Source: JBLUOA01 sp048060095 (lineage in GTDB: Bacteria > Pseudomonadota > Alphaproteobacteria > Rhodobacterales > Rhodobacteraceae). Taken from it: a stretch of DNA of 64,000 bases. Made by a program: the position numbers and the translations under genes. How positions within the stretch are numbered: the stretch's first letter is position 1; each line of letters starts with the position of its first letter. This document shows, one piece after another, positions 53,645 to 62,699 of the stretch. The DNA lies in assembly GCF_048060095.1 (NCBI RefSeq), contig NZ_JBLUOA010000001.1, forward strand, positions 248,001 to 312,000. Reading direction: 5' to 3'. Below the pieces are notes generated by a model that was given only the letters and a program-made list of their open reading frames with translations, was not told the DNA's origin and ran no database searches.

Positions 53645-53742
53645 CAAAGGCTCCTACCTATTTGTCCTGCATTGCGCGTTGTAGCTTCCCGGTCTATAGC
53701 CTTCGCCGAACCGAGGCCAGACACGTTTTAGAGGGGACTCTC

Positions 53743-54570
53743 ATGTCGAATACCCAACTTGAAGCCGCGATCGAAGCCGCATGGGAGACCCGCGATGCGA
53801 TTACGCCCGCAACGACCGGTGAAACCCGCGAGGCGATTGAAGATACGCTGAACGCGCTCGACAGCGGCAAGCTGCGGGTTGCGGAGCGGGGCGATGACGG
53901 TCAATGGCATGTGAACCAGTGGGCGAAGAAAGCCGTGCTGCTGGGGTTCCGCATCAAGAACATGGAACAGCAGGACGGTGGCCCGCAAGGCGGCGGCTGG
54001 TGGGACAAGGTCGACAGCAAGTTCAAGGGCTGGGGCGACAACCAGTGGAAGGCCGCGGGTTTCCGTGCTGTGCCAGGTGCGGTGGTGCGCAAGTCCGCAT
54101 TCGTCGCGCCGGGCGTCGTGCTGATGCCGTCCTTCGTGAACCTTGGCGCCTACGTGGACGAGGGCACGATGGTCGACACATGGGCAACCGTCGGAAGTTG
54201 CGCGCAGATCGGCAAGAACGTCCACCTGTCGGGCGGCGTCGGCATCGGTGGCGTGCTTGAGCCGATGCAGGCCGGGCCGACGATCATCGAAGACAACTGC
54301 TTTATCGGCGCCCGATCCGAAGTTGTTGAGGGTTGCATCGTGCGCGAAGGGTCCGTCCTTGGCATGGGCGTTTTCATCGGCCAGTCGACCAAGATCGTGG
54401 ACCGGGAAACCGGCGACGTGATGTATGGCGAGGTGCCGCCCTATTCGGTCGTCGTCGCCGGGTCGATGCCGTCGAAGAACAACATCAGCCTTTATTGCGC
54501 CGTGATCGTCAAGCGCGTGGACGAACGCACCCGGTCAAAAACCGGGATCAACGAGCTGCTGCGTGACTGA
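53743..54570 (+). CDS. dapD: 2,3,4,5-tetrahydropyridine-2,6-dicarboxylate N-succinyltransferase
   Basis: This 275-residue trimeric enzyme succinylates tetrahydrodipicolinate in diaminopimelate and lysine synthesis. The N-terminal helices (LEAAIEAAWETRD) lead into a left-handed beta-helix of hexapeptide repeats from about residue 110 (VVRKSAFVAPGVVLMPSFVNLGAY; GGVGIGGVLEPMQAGPTIIED). The C-terminus is KRVDERTRSKTGINELLRD. GAGGGGAC precedes ATG 53743; an upstream start at 53662 has no family support. It is followed by a small overlapping gene and, beyond a Hint-domain gene, dapE. Confidence 0.96.
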   Translation: MSNTQLEAAIEAAWETRDAITPATTGETREAIEDTLNALDSGKLRVAERGDDGQWHVNQWAKKAVLLGFRIKNMEQQDGGPQGGGWWDKVDSKFKGWGDNQWKAAGFRAVPGAVVRKSAFVAPGVVLMPSFVNLGAYVDEGTMVDTWATVGSCAQIGKNVHLSGGVGIGGVLEPMQAGPTIIEDNCFIGARSEVVEGCIVREGSVLGMGVFIGQSTKIVDRETGDVMYGEVPPYSVVVAGSMPSKNNISLYCAVIVKRVDERTRSKTGINELLRD

Positions 54571-54907
54571 CAAGCCCAAGAAACCATCGCGCCAGCAGGT
54601 CTATACCCTGCTGGTCGAGGTCGGCCGCAAGGACGGTGACGGGTTGCCCAAAGGGGCGACTGGCGCTGCGCTGATGTGCTTTGCCAGCGGCGTGGATGAG
54701 GCCGAGGCCGTGCGCGAAACCGTCGCGATCCTGAAACAAGCGGACACCGCGCCGCTGGATGTCACGGGCTACGGCACCCTTGATGAACGTCTGGAACAGG
54801 GGCACGAGATCGGCGAAGAGGAACGCGCCTTGATGACGCGCGCGTTGGAAGAAAACGCGGTGATCGTCGCGCAGATGACGCCGTTCTTCGACAAACCGGG
54901 CAGCTAG
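54563..54907 (+). CDS. Hypothetical protein overlapping dapD, 114 aa
   Basis: This 114-residue soluble protein starts at GTG 54563, overlapping the dapD stop by eight bases, so it is probably translated with dapD. It is acidic and helical, with RQQVYTLLVEVGRKDGDGLPKGATGAALMCFASG and a long C-terminal helix. No signal peptide, membrane segment or known motif is visible. The overlap and compositional fit make it a real gene. Its function is unknown and it is convergent with the Hint-domain gene (2 bases). Confidence 0.7.
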   Translation: MTDKPKKPSRQQVYTLLVEVGRKDGDGLPKGATGAALMCFASGVDEAEAVRETVAILKQADTAPLDVTGYGTLDERLEQGHEIGEEERALMTRALEENAVIVAQMTPFFDKPGS

Positions 54908-54909
54908 GT

Positions 54910-55935
54910 TTACGCGTTTCGCATCGACCTGAGCGTCAGCGCCTCATACCGGCGCAGGGATGGGCAGGCGAGCTCTTCGTGGATCGGATCGCCTTCAGCG
55001 GCCCCTGCTTCGGGGTTGAACTGGCTGCTCATCTCGGCCCCCGCGACGTTCAGGATCACGTGGTCGTCAAAGATCAACTGAACGTAGCGGACCGTGCTGA
55101 TGTTGTGTTCGGGAAAGATCGCGGAGCCGTCGGATAGCTGTCCCGCCTCGACCAGAACGCGTTCTTCGGCGAAAAGATATTCCACCAGATCATCGTGAAT
55201 GACCAAAGACTGATGGGGTGCGACCAGAATGTCCTGCGCCAGCCCAAAAAACGGCGCGCGGATGCGTAGCGGTTGGAAATGACCAATCGCCGGAACCTCC
55301 CGTGAGGTGATCTTGCGCACGGGCTGTGCCTCGTGATCGTCGGTCAGGACAAGGTCTCCGACCGCCAATTCTTTAATCGGGCGCCAGCCGTCGGGGGTTT
55401 CGACGGGGCTGGATGCCTCAATCGACGGCAGGTGGGAAATCGGCGCGACTTCGTTTGACAGGGCAAACATCACCACGGCACCGGATACTTTTTCGGGGTC
55501 GCGCGTGCGGGACAGCACTTGGATCAGATCGGTCGGGACGGCGATCTTGATATTTTCCGACACGGTCAGAATGTCGCCGCTTTCCAGACATTCAACATCC
55601 AGGCGACATTTATGCGCCGACTTGTCCCAGACAAAGCTGACATGCAGCGGCTGTTCCCAATCGGCCGCGCCGAAGGGCACCATCATATCAAGCTTTTGAT
55701 AGCGCAGCCGTACTGCCCCGTTGCCCGTCAGCTTCAGAAAGAAATCCATATTGCGGCCGGGTTCGGACCGCAGGTCGATCAGGGTTTGCCCGCCTTGGCC
55801 GCGAACGGGGGCGTCAACTTCAAACAACAAGCTGCCTTTGTCGAGCCGCGCGATGTTGTCGCCCGAAGCCGGCAAGGCGCGATCCAGATCGTGTCGATCC
55901 AGGGCCTTGAAAGCTCGATACGCCAGCCAACTCAT
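54910..55935 (-). CDS. Hint-domain protein (Hint_2 type)
   Basis: This 341-residue protein has an N-terminal jelly-roll-like region of about 165 residues (beta strands around LLFEVDAPVRGQGGQTLIDLR). A Hint domain follows from about residue 171 (ETPDGWRPIKELAVGDLVLTDD; RIRAPFFGLAQDILVAPHQSLVIHDD). At the usual first Cys of the Hint fold there is S171, so autoprocessing, if any, would use serine. Such Hint_2 proteins are frequent in Rhodobacteraceae and of unclear role. The ATG at 55935 has GAGGAAACGGG upstream. It is divergent from dapE. Confidence 0.8.
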   Translation of the reverse strand: MSWLAYRAFKALDRHDLDRALPASGDNIARLDKGSLLFEVDAPVRGQGGQTLIDLRSEPGRNMDFFLKLTGNGAVRLRYQKLDMMVPFGAADWEQPLHVSFVWDKSAHKCRLDVECLESGDILTVSENIKIAVPTDLIQVLSRTRDPEKVSGAVVMFALSNEVAPISHLPSIEASSPVETPDGWRPIKELAVGDLVLTDDHEAQPVRKITSREVPAIGHFQPLRIRAPFFGLAQDILVAPHQSLVIHDDLVEYLFAEERVLVEAGQLSDGSAIFPEHNISTVRYVQLIFDDHVILNVAGAEMSSQFNPEAGAAEGDPIHEELACPSLRRYEALTLRSMRNA

Positions 55936-56239
55936 TAAAACCCGTTTCCTCGCAACACACTGCTTGGATCGCAAGGGGCGTTTGCCGTGCGATCTGTCAC
56001 GCAGAATACGGCTGTGGTCAAACCCTGTCCAATTCGGTGCCGATGATTTTCCACGCGCATAATTGCTTCTAGGCCGCGACCGCTTGTGCAATCAAGACCC
56101 GTGCCCGCCCCGTGGTCGAAAACACAAACTGTATCGCCGTGAAATCGCCCGTGGATGCATAAGCGATGCCAAGGACGCGGGTGTCGCGGGATTGCAGCCC
56201 CGTTTCAACCGGGCTATCGCTACCGGAAAGGAGAGCCAA
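55936..56239. other. Intergenic region between the Hint gene and dapE
   Basis: About 300 bases carry the divergent promoters. A minus-strand frame ending at 56069 (last residues GRARVLIAQAVAA) is open through this region and into dapE. Its composition looks partly protein-like, but no start with a ribosome-binding site was found, so it is not called. It could be a decayed gene end. Confidence 0.4.
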
Positions 56240-57388
56240 GTGACCGAACCGACCGATCCCGTTGCCCTGACCGCCGATCTGATCCGTTGTCCGTCCGTCA
56301 CACCCGACGAGGGCGGCGCGCTGGTTTTGCTGGAAGAGCGGCTGAGCGCGGCGGGGTTTACCTGCACCCGCGTTGATCGTGGCGGGATTGCGAACATTTA
56401 TGCCCGTTGGGGCGACAAGGCGCATCCGAAGTCGTTTGGGTTTAACGGTCATACCGATGTCGTGCCAGTTGGCGACACCGAGGCGTGGAGCGTTGATCCC
56501 TTCGGCGCGGCGAAAGCCGACGGGATGCTTTGGGGGCGGGGTGCGACCGATATGAAATCGGGCGTCGCGGCGTTTGCCGCCGCCGCGATTGATTTCGTGC
56601 GCGATACCCCTCCAGACGGGGCCGTCATCCTAGCGATTACCGGTGATGAAGAGGGCGATGCCCAAGACGGCACCATCGCCCTTCTCGACTGGATGGAAAC
56701 CGAGGGGGAGGCGATGACCGCCTGTCTAGTGGGGGAGCCGACCTGCCCCGACAAAATGGGCGAGATGATAAAAATCGGGCGGCGCGGATCGATGACCGCC
56801 TATCTGACGGCGAAGGGAGTGCAAGGTCATTCGGCCTATCCACATCGCGCCCGCAATCCGCTACCGGTGATGGTCAAACTGCTCGACCGCTTGGCGTCGC
56901 ATAAGCTCGATGAGGGAACAGAGCATTTCGACCCTACAACGCTTGCGATCACCACGGTCGATACCGGGAACCCGGCGAATAACGTGATCCCTGCCGAATG
57001 CCGCGCCACCGTCAACATCCGCTTCAATGACGCCCATAGCGGCGAAAGCCTGACCGCTTGGTTGAACGCAACGGCTGCCGAGGTCGCGGGCGAAAGCGGC
57101 GTGTCCATTGACGTGGACGTAAAAATCTCGGGCGAGAGCTTTCTGACCCCACCCGGCCCGCTCTCCGACCTCGTGGCGCAGGCGGTTGAGGTGGAAACGG
57201 GCGCGACTCCGGTTCTGTCGACATCTGGCGGCACGTCCGATGCGCGGTTCGTCAAGAATCACTGCCCAGTCGTTGAATTCGGGCTGGTCGGCAAGACGAT
57301 GCACCAGGTCGATGAACGGGTGGAGATCGAACAGATCATCCAGCTGAAAGCGGTCTACACGCGGATTCTACGTGACTATTTCGCCTAA
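56240..57388 (+). CDS. dapE: Succinyl-diaminopimelate desuccinylase
   Basis: This 382-residue M20 metallopeptidase removes succinate from N-succinyl-diaminopimelate in lysine and cell-wall synthesis. The di-zinc site is formed around GFNGHTDVVPVGD, RGATDMKSGVAAF (bridging Asp), AITGDEEGDAQDG (catalytic Glu pair) and VGEPT, with a C-terminal histidine in GKTMHQVDERV. The GTG at 56240 is favoured by AAGGAG seven bases upstream. It overlaps the DUF2064 gene by 17 bases. With dapD 2 kb away, two of the lysine-pathway steps are local. Confidence 0.95.
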   Translation: MTEPTDPVALTADLIRCPSVTPDEGGALVLLEERLSAAGFTCTRVDRGGIANIYARWGDKAHPKSFGFNGHTDVVPVGDTEAWSVDPFGAAKADGMLWGRGATDMKSGVAAFAAAAIDFVRDTPPDGAVILAITGDEEGDAQDGTIALLDWMETEGEAMTACLVGEPTCPDKMGEMIKIGRRGSMTAYLTAKGVQGHSAYPHRARNPLPVMVKLLDRLASHKLDEGTEHFDPTTLAITTVDTGNPANNVIPAECRATVNIRFNDAHSGESLTAWLNATAAEVAGESGVSIDVDVKISGESFLTPPGPLSDLVAQAVEVETGATPVLSTSGGTSDARFVKNHCPVVEFGLVGKTMHQVDERVEIEQIIQLKAVYTRILRDYFA

Positions 57389-57974
57389 CGCCCGCCCGCG
57401 ACTGGTGGTCATGGTGAAGGAACCGCGCCCCGGCCGGGTCAAGACCCGGCTTGGCAAGAGCATGGGCATGGTCCCCGCCGCGTGGTGGTTCCGTCGCCAG
57501 GTCGCGGGCTTGCTTCGCCGTATTGATGACGCGCGCTGGGATACCGTGCTTGCCGTTTCACCGGATCACGAGGGGATGCAAAGCCGTGTCTGGCCCGCGC
57601 ATCTGCCGCGAATACCGCAGGGGCCGGGCGATCTGGGCGACCGCATGGGCCGCGTGTTCCGCACCCTCGCGCCCGGTCCGGTCGTTATCGTCGGTGCCGA
57701 TATCCCCGGCATCACTCGCGCCCATATCGCGCGGGCGTTCAAGGCGCTGGGCGACCATGACGCAGTGTTTGGACCCGCCCCCGACGGTGGGTATTGGTTA
57801 ATCGGCCTCAAACGCATCCGCCCGGTGCCCGTGCAATTGTTTGAAGGCGTGCGATGGTCGACCGAACACGCGCTTTCGGATACGCGGGCGACGCTCGGCG
57901 ATTGCTCCATCGCGCTGATCGACACGCTTCAGGATATCGATACCGCCGAAGACCTCGCCAAACTTACCGAATGA
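57372..57974 (+). CDS. DUF2064/TIGR04282-type glycosyltransferase-fold protein
   Basis: This 200-residue protein has a GT-A-like nucleotide-binding start (RLVVMVKEPRPGRVKTRLGKSMG), VVIVGADIPGITRAHIARAF and DAVFGPAPDGGYWLIGLKR, which define the DUF2064 family. These resemble cofactor guanylyltransferase or GT2-type folds, and the substrate is not known. The GTG at 57372 overlaps the end of dapE by 17 bases. A lone aspartate (GAD) could bind metal and nucleotide. It is followed by rnr after 31 bases. Confidence 0.82.
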   Translation: MTISPNARPRLVVMVKEPRPGRVKTRLGKSMGMVPAAWWFRRQVAGLLRRIDDARWDTVLAVSPDHEGMQSRVWPAHLPRIPQGPGDLGDRMGRVFRTLAPGPVVIVGADIPGITRAHIARAFKALGDHDAVFGPAPDGGYWLIGLKRIRPVPVQLFEGVRWSTEHALSDTRATLGDCSIALIDTLQDIDTAEDLAKLTE

Positions 57975-58005
57975 CGCGCCCGTTGCGCCGTGCTACGCCA
58001 TAGCC

Positions 58006-60267
58006 ATGACGCGCATTCCTACAAAAGATGAAATCCTGCAATGGATTTCTGAGAACCCGACCCAGACCAGCAAACGTGACATCGCCCGCGCCTTTGGCAT
58101 CAAGGGCGCAGCGCGGATCGACCTGAAACGCATCTTGAAAGAGCTTCAGGCGGACGGTCATCTGGAGAAACGCAAGAAAACCTATCGCGACCCGGACAAG
58201 CTGCCCCCAGTTTCGGTGCTTGAGATGCTCGCGCCCGGTGGTGATGGCGATCTGTTCGCGAAACCGTTGGAGTGGCATGGCGACGGCGACGCGCCGGTGG
58301 TTCTGTTCGTGCCGAAAGCGTCGGACCCCGCAATGGGGGAAGGCGACCGTATCCTCGCCCGGCTGACGGAGGTGAAAGGCGAGCAGCACGACTACGAAGC
58401 GCGGCTGATCCGGCGGATCGGCACCAATCCGGGCCGTATCCTCGGCATCTTTCGCAAAGGGGCGGAAGGCGGGCGCATCCTGCCGATCGACAAGGGATCG
58501 GACAAGGAATGGACCGTGGCAAACGGCGCGTCCCTCAGCGCCAAGGATGGCGAACTGGTTGAGGCCGAAGCTGCCGGGCCAAAGTCACGCATGGGTCTGC
58601 CCGCGGCGCGCATAACCTCTCGCCTTGGTGACCCGACCCAGCCAAAGGCGATTTCGCTGATTGCGATCCACCAGCATGGTATCCCGGATTCCTTCCCGGA
58701 TGAGGTGATCGCAGAGGCCGACGCGATCAAACCCGCGCCCCTCGGCAAGCGCGAAGACCTGCGGGATATGCCGCTGTTCACCATCGACCCCGCAGACGCG
58801 CGGGACCACGACGATGCCTGCTATGCCCACCCCGACGATGATCCGAAGAACCCCGGCGGCCATGTCGTCTGGGTCGCGATTGCGGATGTCGCGCATTACG
58901 TTACCCCCGGATCGGCGCTGGATCGAGAGGCGCGGAAACGTGGGAATTCGACCTATTTCCCCGATCGCGTCGTGCCGATGCTGCCCGACCGCCTGTCCGG
59001 CGATCTGTGCAGCCTGCACGAAGGCGTGCCCCGCGCCTGTATCGCGGTCCGCATGGTGCTTGACGCGAAGGGTAACAAGATCAGCCACCGCTTTACCCGC
59101 GCGATGATGAAATCCGCGGCCTCGCTTCACTACGAAGAGGTGCAGCAGGCGATTGACGGCAATCCTAATGACCGCTGCGCGCCGTTGCTTGAGGACGTGC
59201 TGAAACCGCTCTACGCCGCGTATGAGGCGACGAAAATCGCCCGCGCCGTGCGTCAGCCGCTTGAACTCGACCTGCCGGAGCGCCGGATTGAGCTAAGCGA
59301 TGAGGGCGAGGTGACAGCCGTTAACTTCAAGGAACGGCTGGACGCGCACCGATTGATTGAAGAATTCATGGTCCTCGCCAATGTCGCCGCGGCGGAGGAG
59401 TTGATTTCAAAACGCCAGCCGTTGCTGTTCCGCGTCCACGAAGAACCGAGCCCGGAGAAACTTGAATCGCTGCGCGAGGTTGCGCAGGCGTCGGGGCTGA
59501 CGCTCGCCAAGGGGCAGGTGTTGAAGACCCAGCACCTGAACCGCCTGCTCGAACAGGCAGCGGATACGGAGAATAGCGAGCTGATCAATATGTCGACGCT
59601 GCGGTCGATGACGCAAGCCTACTACGCGCCGGAAAATTTCGGGCACTTCGGGTTGGCACTGAAAGCGTATGCGCATTTCACCTCTCCGATCCGGCGCTAT
59701 GCAGATTTGATCGTGCACCGCGCGCTGGTGACAGCGCATGGCTGGGGTGATGATGGTCTAACGCCTGAGGACGTCGATATGCTCGCCCAGACCGGCACGC
59801 ATATTTCCGATACCGAACGGCGGTCGATGATGGCAGAGCGTGATACGACGGACCGCTACCTTGCCGCCTATCTGGCGGAGCGTGTGGGCAGTGAACTGAA
59901 TGGTCGCATCTCTGGCATTGCGCGATTCGGGCTGTTCGTGCGGCTGGATGAAACTGGGGCGGACGGGCTGGTGCCGATTGGCACGCTGGGCCGCGAATAC
60001 TTCCGGCATGATGTGGAGGAGCAGACGCTGACCGGGTCCGATACCGGCTTTACTCTCGGGCTGGGAATGCCCGTGACCGTTCGGCTGGCCGAAGCGGCTC
60101 CTGTGACGGGCGGGCTGGTTGTTGAACTGCTGGCGGTTGCCGGAAAACCAATGCCGCGCGGCGGCGGGGGGCGTGGCGGATCAAGCAACCGGGGCCGCGC
60201 CAAAAATCGCAGCCGATCCAAGACCGCCAAGACCCGCAAAAAGGTTGAGCGCAAGCGACGTGGCTGA
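58006..60267 (+). CDS. rnr: Ribonuclease R
   Basis: This 753-residue exoribonuclease degrades structured RNA 3' to 5'. An N-terminal winged-helix-like region (TSKRDIARAFGIKGAARIDLKRIL) and cold-shock domains precede the RNB domain. The RNB domain has catalytic aspartates in IDPADARDHDDACYA, HYVTPGSALDREARKRGNS, and later HFTSPIRRYADLIVHR. An S1 domain (NGRISGIARFGLFVRL) and a very basic C-terminal tail complete it. The order and length identify RNase R rather than RNase II. It is the third gene of an apparent dapE - DUF2064 - rnr run. Confidence 0.96.
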   Translation: MTRIPTKDEILQWISENPTQTSKRDIARAFGIKGAARIDLKRILKELQADGHLEKRKKTYRDPDKLPPVSVLEMLAPGGDGDLFAKPLEWHGDGDAPVVLFVPKASDPAMGEGDRILARLTEVKGEQHDYEARLIRRIGTNPGRILGIFRKGAEGGRILPIDKGSDKEWTVANGASLSAKDGELVEAEAAGPKSRMGLPAARITSRLGDPTQPKAISLIAIHQHGIPDSFPDEVIAEADAIKPAPLGKREDLRDMPLFTIDPADARDHDDACYAHPDDDPKNPGGHVVWVAIADVAHYVTPGSALDREARKRGNSTYFPDRVVPMLPDRLSGDLCSLHEGVPRACIAVRMVLDAKGNKISHRFTRAMMKSAASLHYEEVQQAIDGNPNDRCAPLLEDVLKPLYAAYEATKIARAVRQPLELDLPERRIELSDEGEVTAVNFKERLDAHRLIEEFMVLANVAAAEELISKRQPLLFRVHEEPSPEKLESLREVAQASGLTLAKGQVLKTQHLNRLLEQAADTENSELINMSTLRSMTQAYYAPENFGHFGLALKAYAHFTSPIRRYADLIVHRALVTAHGWGDDGLTPEDVDMLAQTGTHISDTERRSMMAERDTTDRYLAAYLAERVGSELNGRISGIARFGLFVRLDETGADGLVPIGTLGREYFRHDVEEQTLTGSDTGFTLGLGMPVTVRLAEAAPVTGGLVVELLAVAGKPMPRGGGGRGGSSNRGRAKNRSRSKTAKTRKKVERKRRG

Positions 60268-60356
60268 TCACTGCCGACCCGTTCAAAGACGCTTTGCGAG
60301 AACCCGGATAACGGGTAAACTTCGCGCAAAGACAACAAAAAGAGCAGGTGGTATCC

Positions 60357-61682
60357 GTGTGGCAGCGCAGTTTTCTGATGGCAGCACTCTTGGGGTGTGT
60401 TGCGCCCGCAGTCGCGGCGCAAAGCACATCGCAACGCCCGGTCGAACGACCCGGAGCGGTGGAGCATACAACGACTATTTCGACACGCGGCATCACCGTG
60501 TCGCCCCGCCCCGCGGCGCGGCCGCAGGGCGATAACGTCGTGGAAACGCAAATCCAAGGTGGCAATGCGGGGTTCGCCCGCTGGATCGAAGGCTTCCGCA
60601 TCCGCGCGGCGTCTAAGGGGATCAACCGATCAACGCTCGACGCGGCGTTTCGGGATGTGCGCTACAATGCCGACGTGATCCAGAAGGACCGCAACCAATC
60701 CGAATTCACCAAGCAGATTTGGGATTATCTGGATAGCGCTGCGTCTGACACCCGCATCGAAAACGGCCAAGCGGCGCTGCGCGACAACCTCGCCCTGCTG
60801 GAGCAGATCGAAGCGCGATACGGGGTGGAAAAGGAAGTCGTCGTCGCCGTCTGGGGGCTGGAAAGCGCTTACGGTGCGTTTCGCGGCAGTACACCCATTA
60901 TCGGGGCACTCGCAACGCTCGCCTATGATGGCCGGCGGGGGCGGTTCTTTGAACAACAACTGATCGCCGCGCTCCAGATCGTGCAATCCGGCGATGTCGC
61001 GCCGGGGAACATGACCGGATCATGGGCCGGGGCGATGGGGCACACGCAGTTCATTCCGACAAGCTACCTGTCGTATGCGCAGGACTTCACCGGCGATGGC
61101 AAGCGTGACATCTGGTCGGACAATCCGGCGGATGCGCTGGCGTCGACCGCGGCCTACCTCGCCCGCTTTGGCTGGACCAAGGGGCAGCCTTGGGGCGTTG
61201 AGGTCAGCCTTCCCAGCGGCTTTGACTACGCGCAGTCCGGTGAACGGATCAAAAAGCCCGTCAGCGATTGGATGGCGATGGGCATCCGTGATGCAGCGGG
61301 CCGCGAAATTCCCGAACATGGCGCCGCGTCGATCCTGCTGCCCGCTGGGGCGCAAGGCGCGGCGTTCATGATCTTTCAGAACTTCCATGTGATCGAACGC
61401 TACAACACCGCAGACGCCTATGTGATCGGCGTTGGTCACCTGTCTGACCGGATCGGCGGCGGCCCCGCAATCCGCGCAAGTTGGCCCCGCAGTGATCGGC
61501 CCCTCCGGTTCAGCGAAAAGAAGGAATTACAGGAGCGTTTGACCTCTGCCGGGTTCGACACGGACGGGCTTGATGGAATTATCGGCCCCAACACGATTGC
61601 AGCGATCCGCTCTTATCAGTCGTCGATCGGTCTGATTCCAGATGGCTATGCGTCGATGGACATCCTGCGGCGGCTGCGCTGA
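60357..61682 (+). CDS. Lytic murein transglycosylase, MltB type, with peptidoglycan-binding domain
   Basis: This 441-residue exported enzyme cleaves peptidoglycan to 1,6-anhydro products. A signal peptide (FLMAALLGCVAPAVAAQ) and a short linker precede the SLT_2 catalytic domain. The catalytic glutamate is in AVWGLESAYGAFRGSTP, with WAGAMGHTQFIPTSYL and FTGDGKRDIWSDNPADALAS typical of MltB. The C-terminus is a peptidoglycan-binding domain (LQERLTSAGFDTDGLDGIIG). GTG 60357 follows AGCAGG; a GTG at 60348 is also possible. It stands after rnr by about 90 bases. Confidence 0.93.
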   Translation: MWQRSFLMAALLGCVAPAVAAQSTSQRPVERPGAVEHTTTISTRGITVSPRPAARPQGDNVVETQIQGGNAGFARWIEGFRIRAASKGINRSTLDAAFRDVRYNADVIQKDRNQSEFTKQIWDYLDSAASDTRIENGQAALRDNLALLEQIEARYGVEKEVVVAVWGLESAYGAFRGSTPIIGALATLAYDGRRGRFFEQQLIAALQIVQSGDVAPGNMTGSWAGAMGHTQFIPTSYLSYAQDFTGDGKRDIWSDNPADALASTAAYLARFGWTKGQPWGVEVSLPSGFDYAQSGERIKKPVSDWMAMGIRDAAGREIPEHGAASILLPAGAQGAAFMIFQNFHVIERYNTADAYVIGVGHLSDRIGGGPAIRASWPRSDRPLRFSEKKELQERLTSAGFDTDGLDGIIGPNTIAAIRSYQSSIGLIPDGYASMDILRRLR

Positions 61683-61685
61683 GCG

Positions 61686-62186
61686 TTACCGCAGTTCAAA
61701 CCTCTCTGCATCGCAGTCGCTTTGAAAGGCGCAACGCAGCACCTCGCGCAGATCAGCCCGGCCAAGGTTGGGGAACCCGCCACCCATGTCGCACGGCCCG
61801 GTTTCGATGGAATAGTCGCCCGCCTGCTGTTTCAGAAACACCAGCATTTGCGTGTTAAGTGCAGCCCGCCCGCACCAAACGGCAAGGCAGGTTTCCGTCA
61901 CAGTGACGCGTGCATCAATCGGTGTGTCAAACGCCCGTCGGGAGGCTGACATGCCGACGAACCGCGCCTCATAACTAATCGCGGGTGGGTTTTGATTGTT
62001 CGGGTCGATATTGGGCCTGTCCGGGCGACCGTTGATCGCCTGCAACTGGCCATAGGCCATCACGAACCGGTCAGTGCTTTCGACGGCGACTTCGGTCGCG
62101 CGGATCGGGTTTGGCGGCAGGCAGGACAGCGCGTGCGCTTGTGATGCGATCAGGACGGTTCCGATGGCGGTGAGGTATCTGAACAT
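61686..62186 (-). CDS. Hypothetical periplasmic protein
   Basis: This 166-residue protein begins with a short signal peptide (YLTAIGTVLIASQAHA). The mature part has six cysteines (e.g. LSCLPPNP; TETCLAVWCGRA; TGPCDMGGGF; LRCAFQSDCDAE) that could form disulfides. No domain was recognised. Its start overlaps the end of rppH by 37 bases on the same strand, so it is probably the last gene of ctpA - rppH - this unit. Its function cannot be inferred. Confidence 0.7.
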   Translation of the reverse strand: MFRYLTAIGTVLIASQAHALSCLPPNPIRATEVAVESTDRFVMAYGQLQAINGRPDRPNIDPNNQNPPAISYEARFVGMSASRRAFDTPIDARVTVTETCLAVWCGRAALNTQMLVFLKQQAGDYSIETGPCDMGGGFPNLGRADLREVLRCAFQSDCDAERFELR

Positions 62187-62665
62187 AGGTATTCTCCGAG
62201 TTCCGCCACCACTTTAGCATAGAGATCGCGCTTGAACGGCACGATGGAGTCGAGCATTTCTTGCGCTGTCACCCACTTCCAACGCGAAAATTCCGGGTGT
62301 TCCGTTTCAATCTGGATGTCGCTGTCGGAGCCCTGAAACCGCATCAGAAACCAACGCTGTTTCTGCCCGCGATACCGCCCCTTCCACAGCTTCGGGACGA
62401 GGTCATGCGGCAGGTCATAGGCGACCCAATCGCGGGTTTCAGCCTCAATGGAAACCAGATCGGCCACCACTCCGGTTTCCTCCCACAGTTCGCGCAAGGC
62501 AGCGTCGCGGGCGTTTTCGCCTTCATCGATCCCGCCTTGGGGCATTTGCCAAGCGGGGATGTCGGTGTCGATCCGCTGCCCCGCAAAAATTCGGCCATCG
62601 GCATTTGCCAGCATCACCCCGACACAGGGGCGATAGGGCAGGTGTGCGATCTGATCCGGGGTCAT
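62150..62665 (-). CDS. rppH: RNA pyrophosphohydrolase (Nudix)
   Basis: This 171-residue Nudix enzyme removes pyrophosphate from the 5' end of mRNAs to start decay. The Nudix box GGIDEGENARDAALRELWEETGV is complete, and YRPCVGVMLANADGRIFAGQRIDTDIPAWQMPQ and the RGQKQRWFLMRF segment are characteristic of RppH. The ATG at 62665 fits family length; the frame is open upstream to 62713. It lies 35 bases after the ctpA stop, with a perfect hairpin in between, and overlaps the next gene. Confidence 0.92.
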   Translation of the reverse strand: MTPDQIAHLPYRPCVGVMLANADGRIFAGQRIDTDIPAWQMPQGGIDEGENARDAALRELWEETGVVADLVSIEAETRDWVAYDLPHDLVPKLWKGRYRGQKQRWFLMRFQGSDSDIQIETEHPEFSRWKWVTAQEMLDSIVPFKRDLYAKVVAELGEYLCSDTSPPSEPS

Positions 62666-62672
62666 CGTGTGG

Positions 62673-62694
62673 CGGGCCGGGTTGCCCCGGCCCG
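62673..62694 (-). other. Perfect hairpin between ctpA and rppH
   Basis: On the minus-strand transcript, CGGGCCGGG and CCCGGCCCG pair over nine bases with the tetraloop GCAA, a GNRA-type loop. No T-run follows, so it is not a classical terminator. It sits just upstream of the rppH start and may tune rppH translation or mark a processing or stabilising site. Confidence 0.55.
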
Positions 62695-62699
62695 ATCCC

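Noticed and set aside
56069..56452. Minus-strand frame ending in a protein-like tail near dapE
   Set aside because: It overlaps the dapE start and lacks a supported start codon; noted only as a possible gene remnant.
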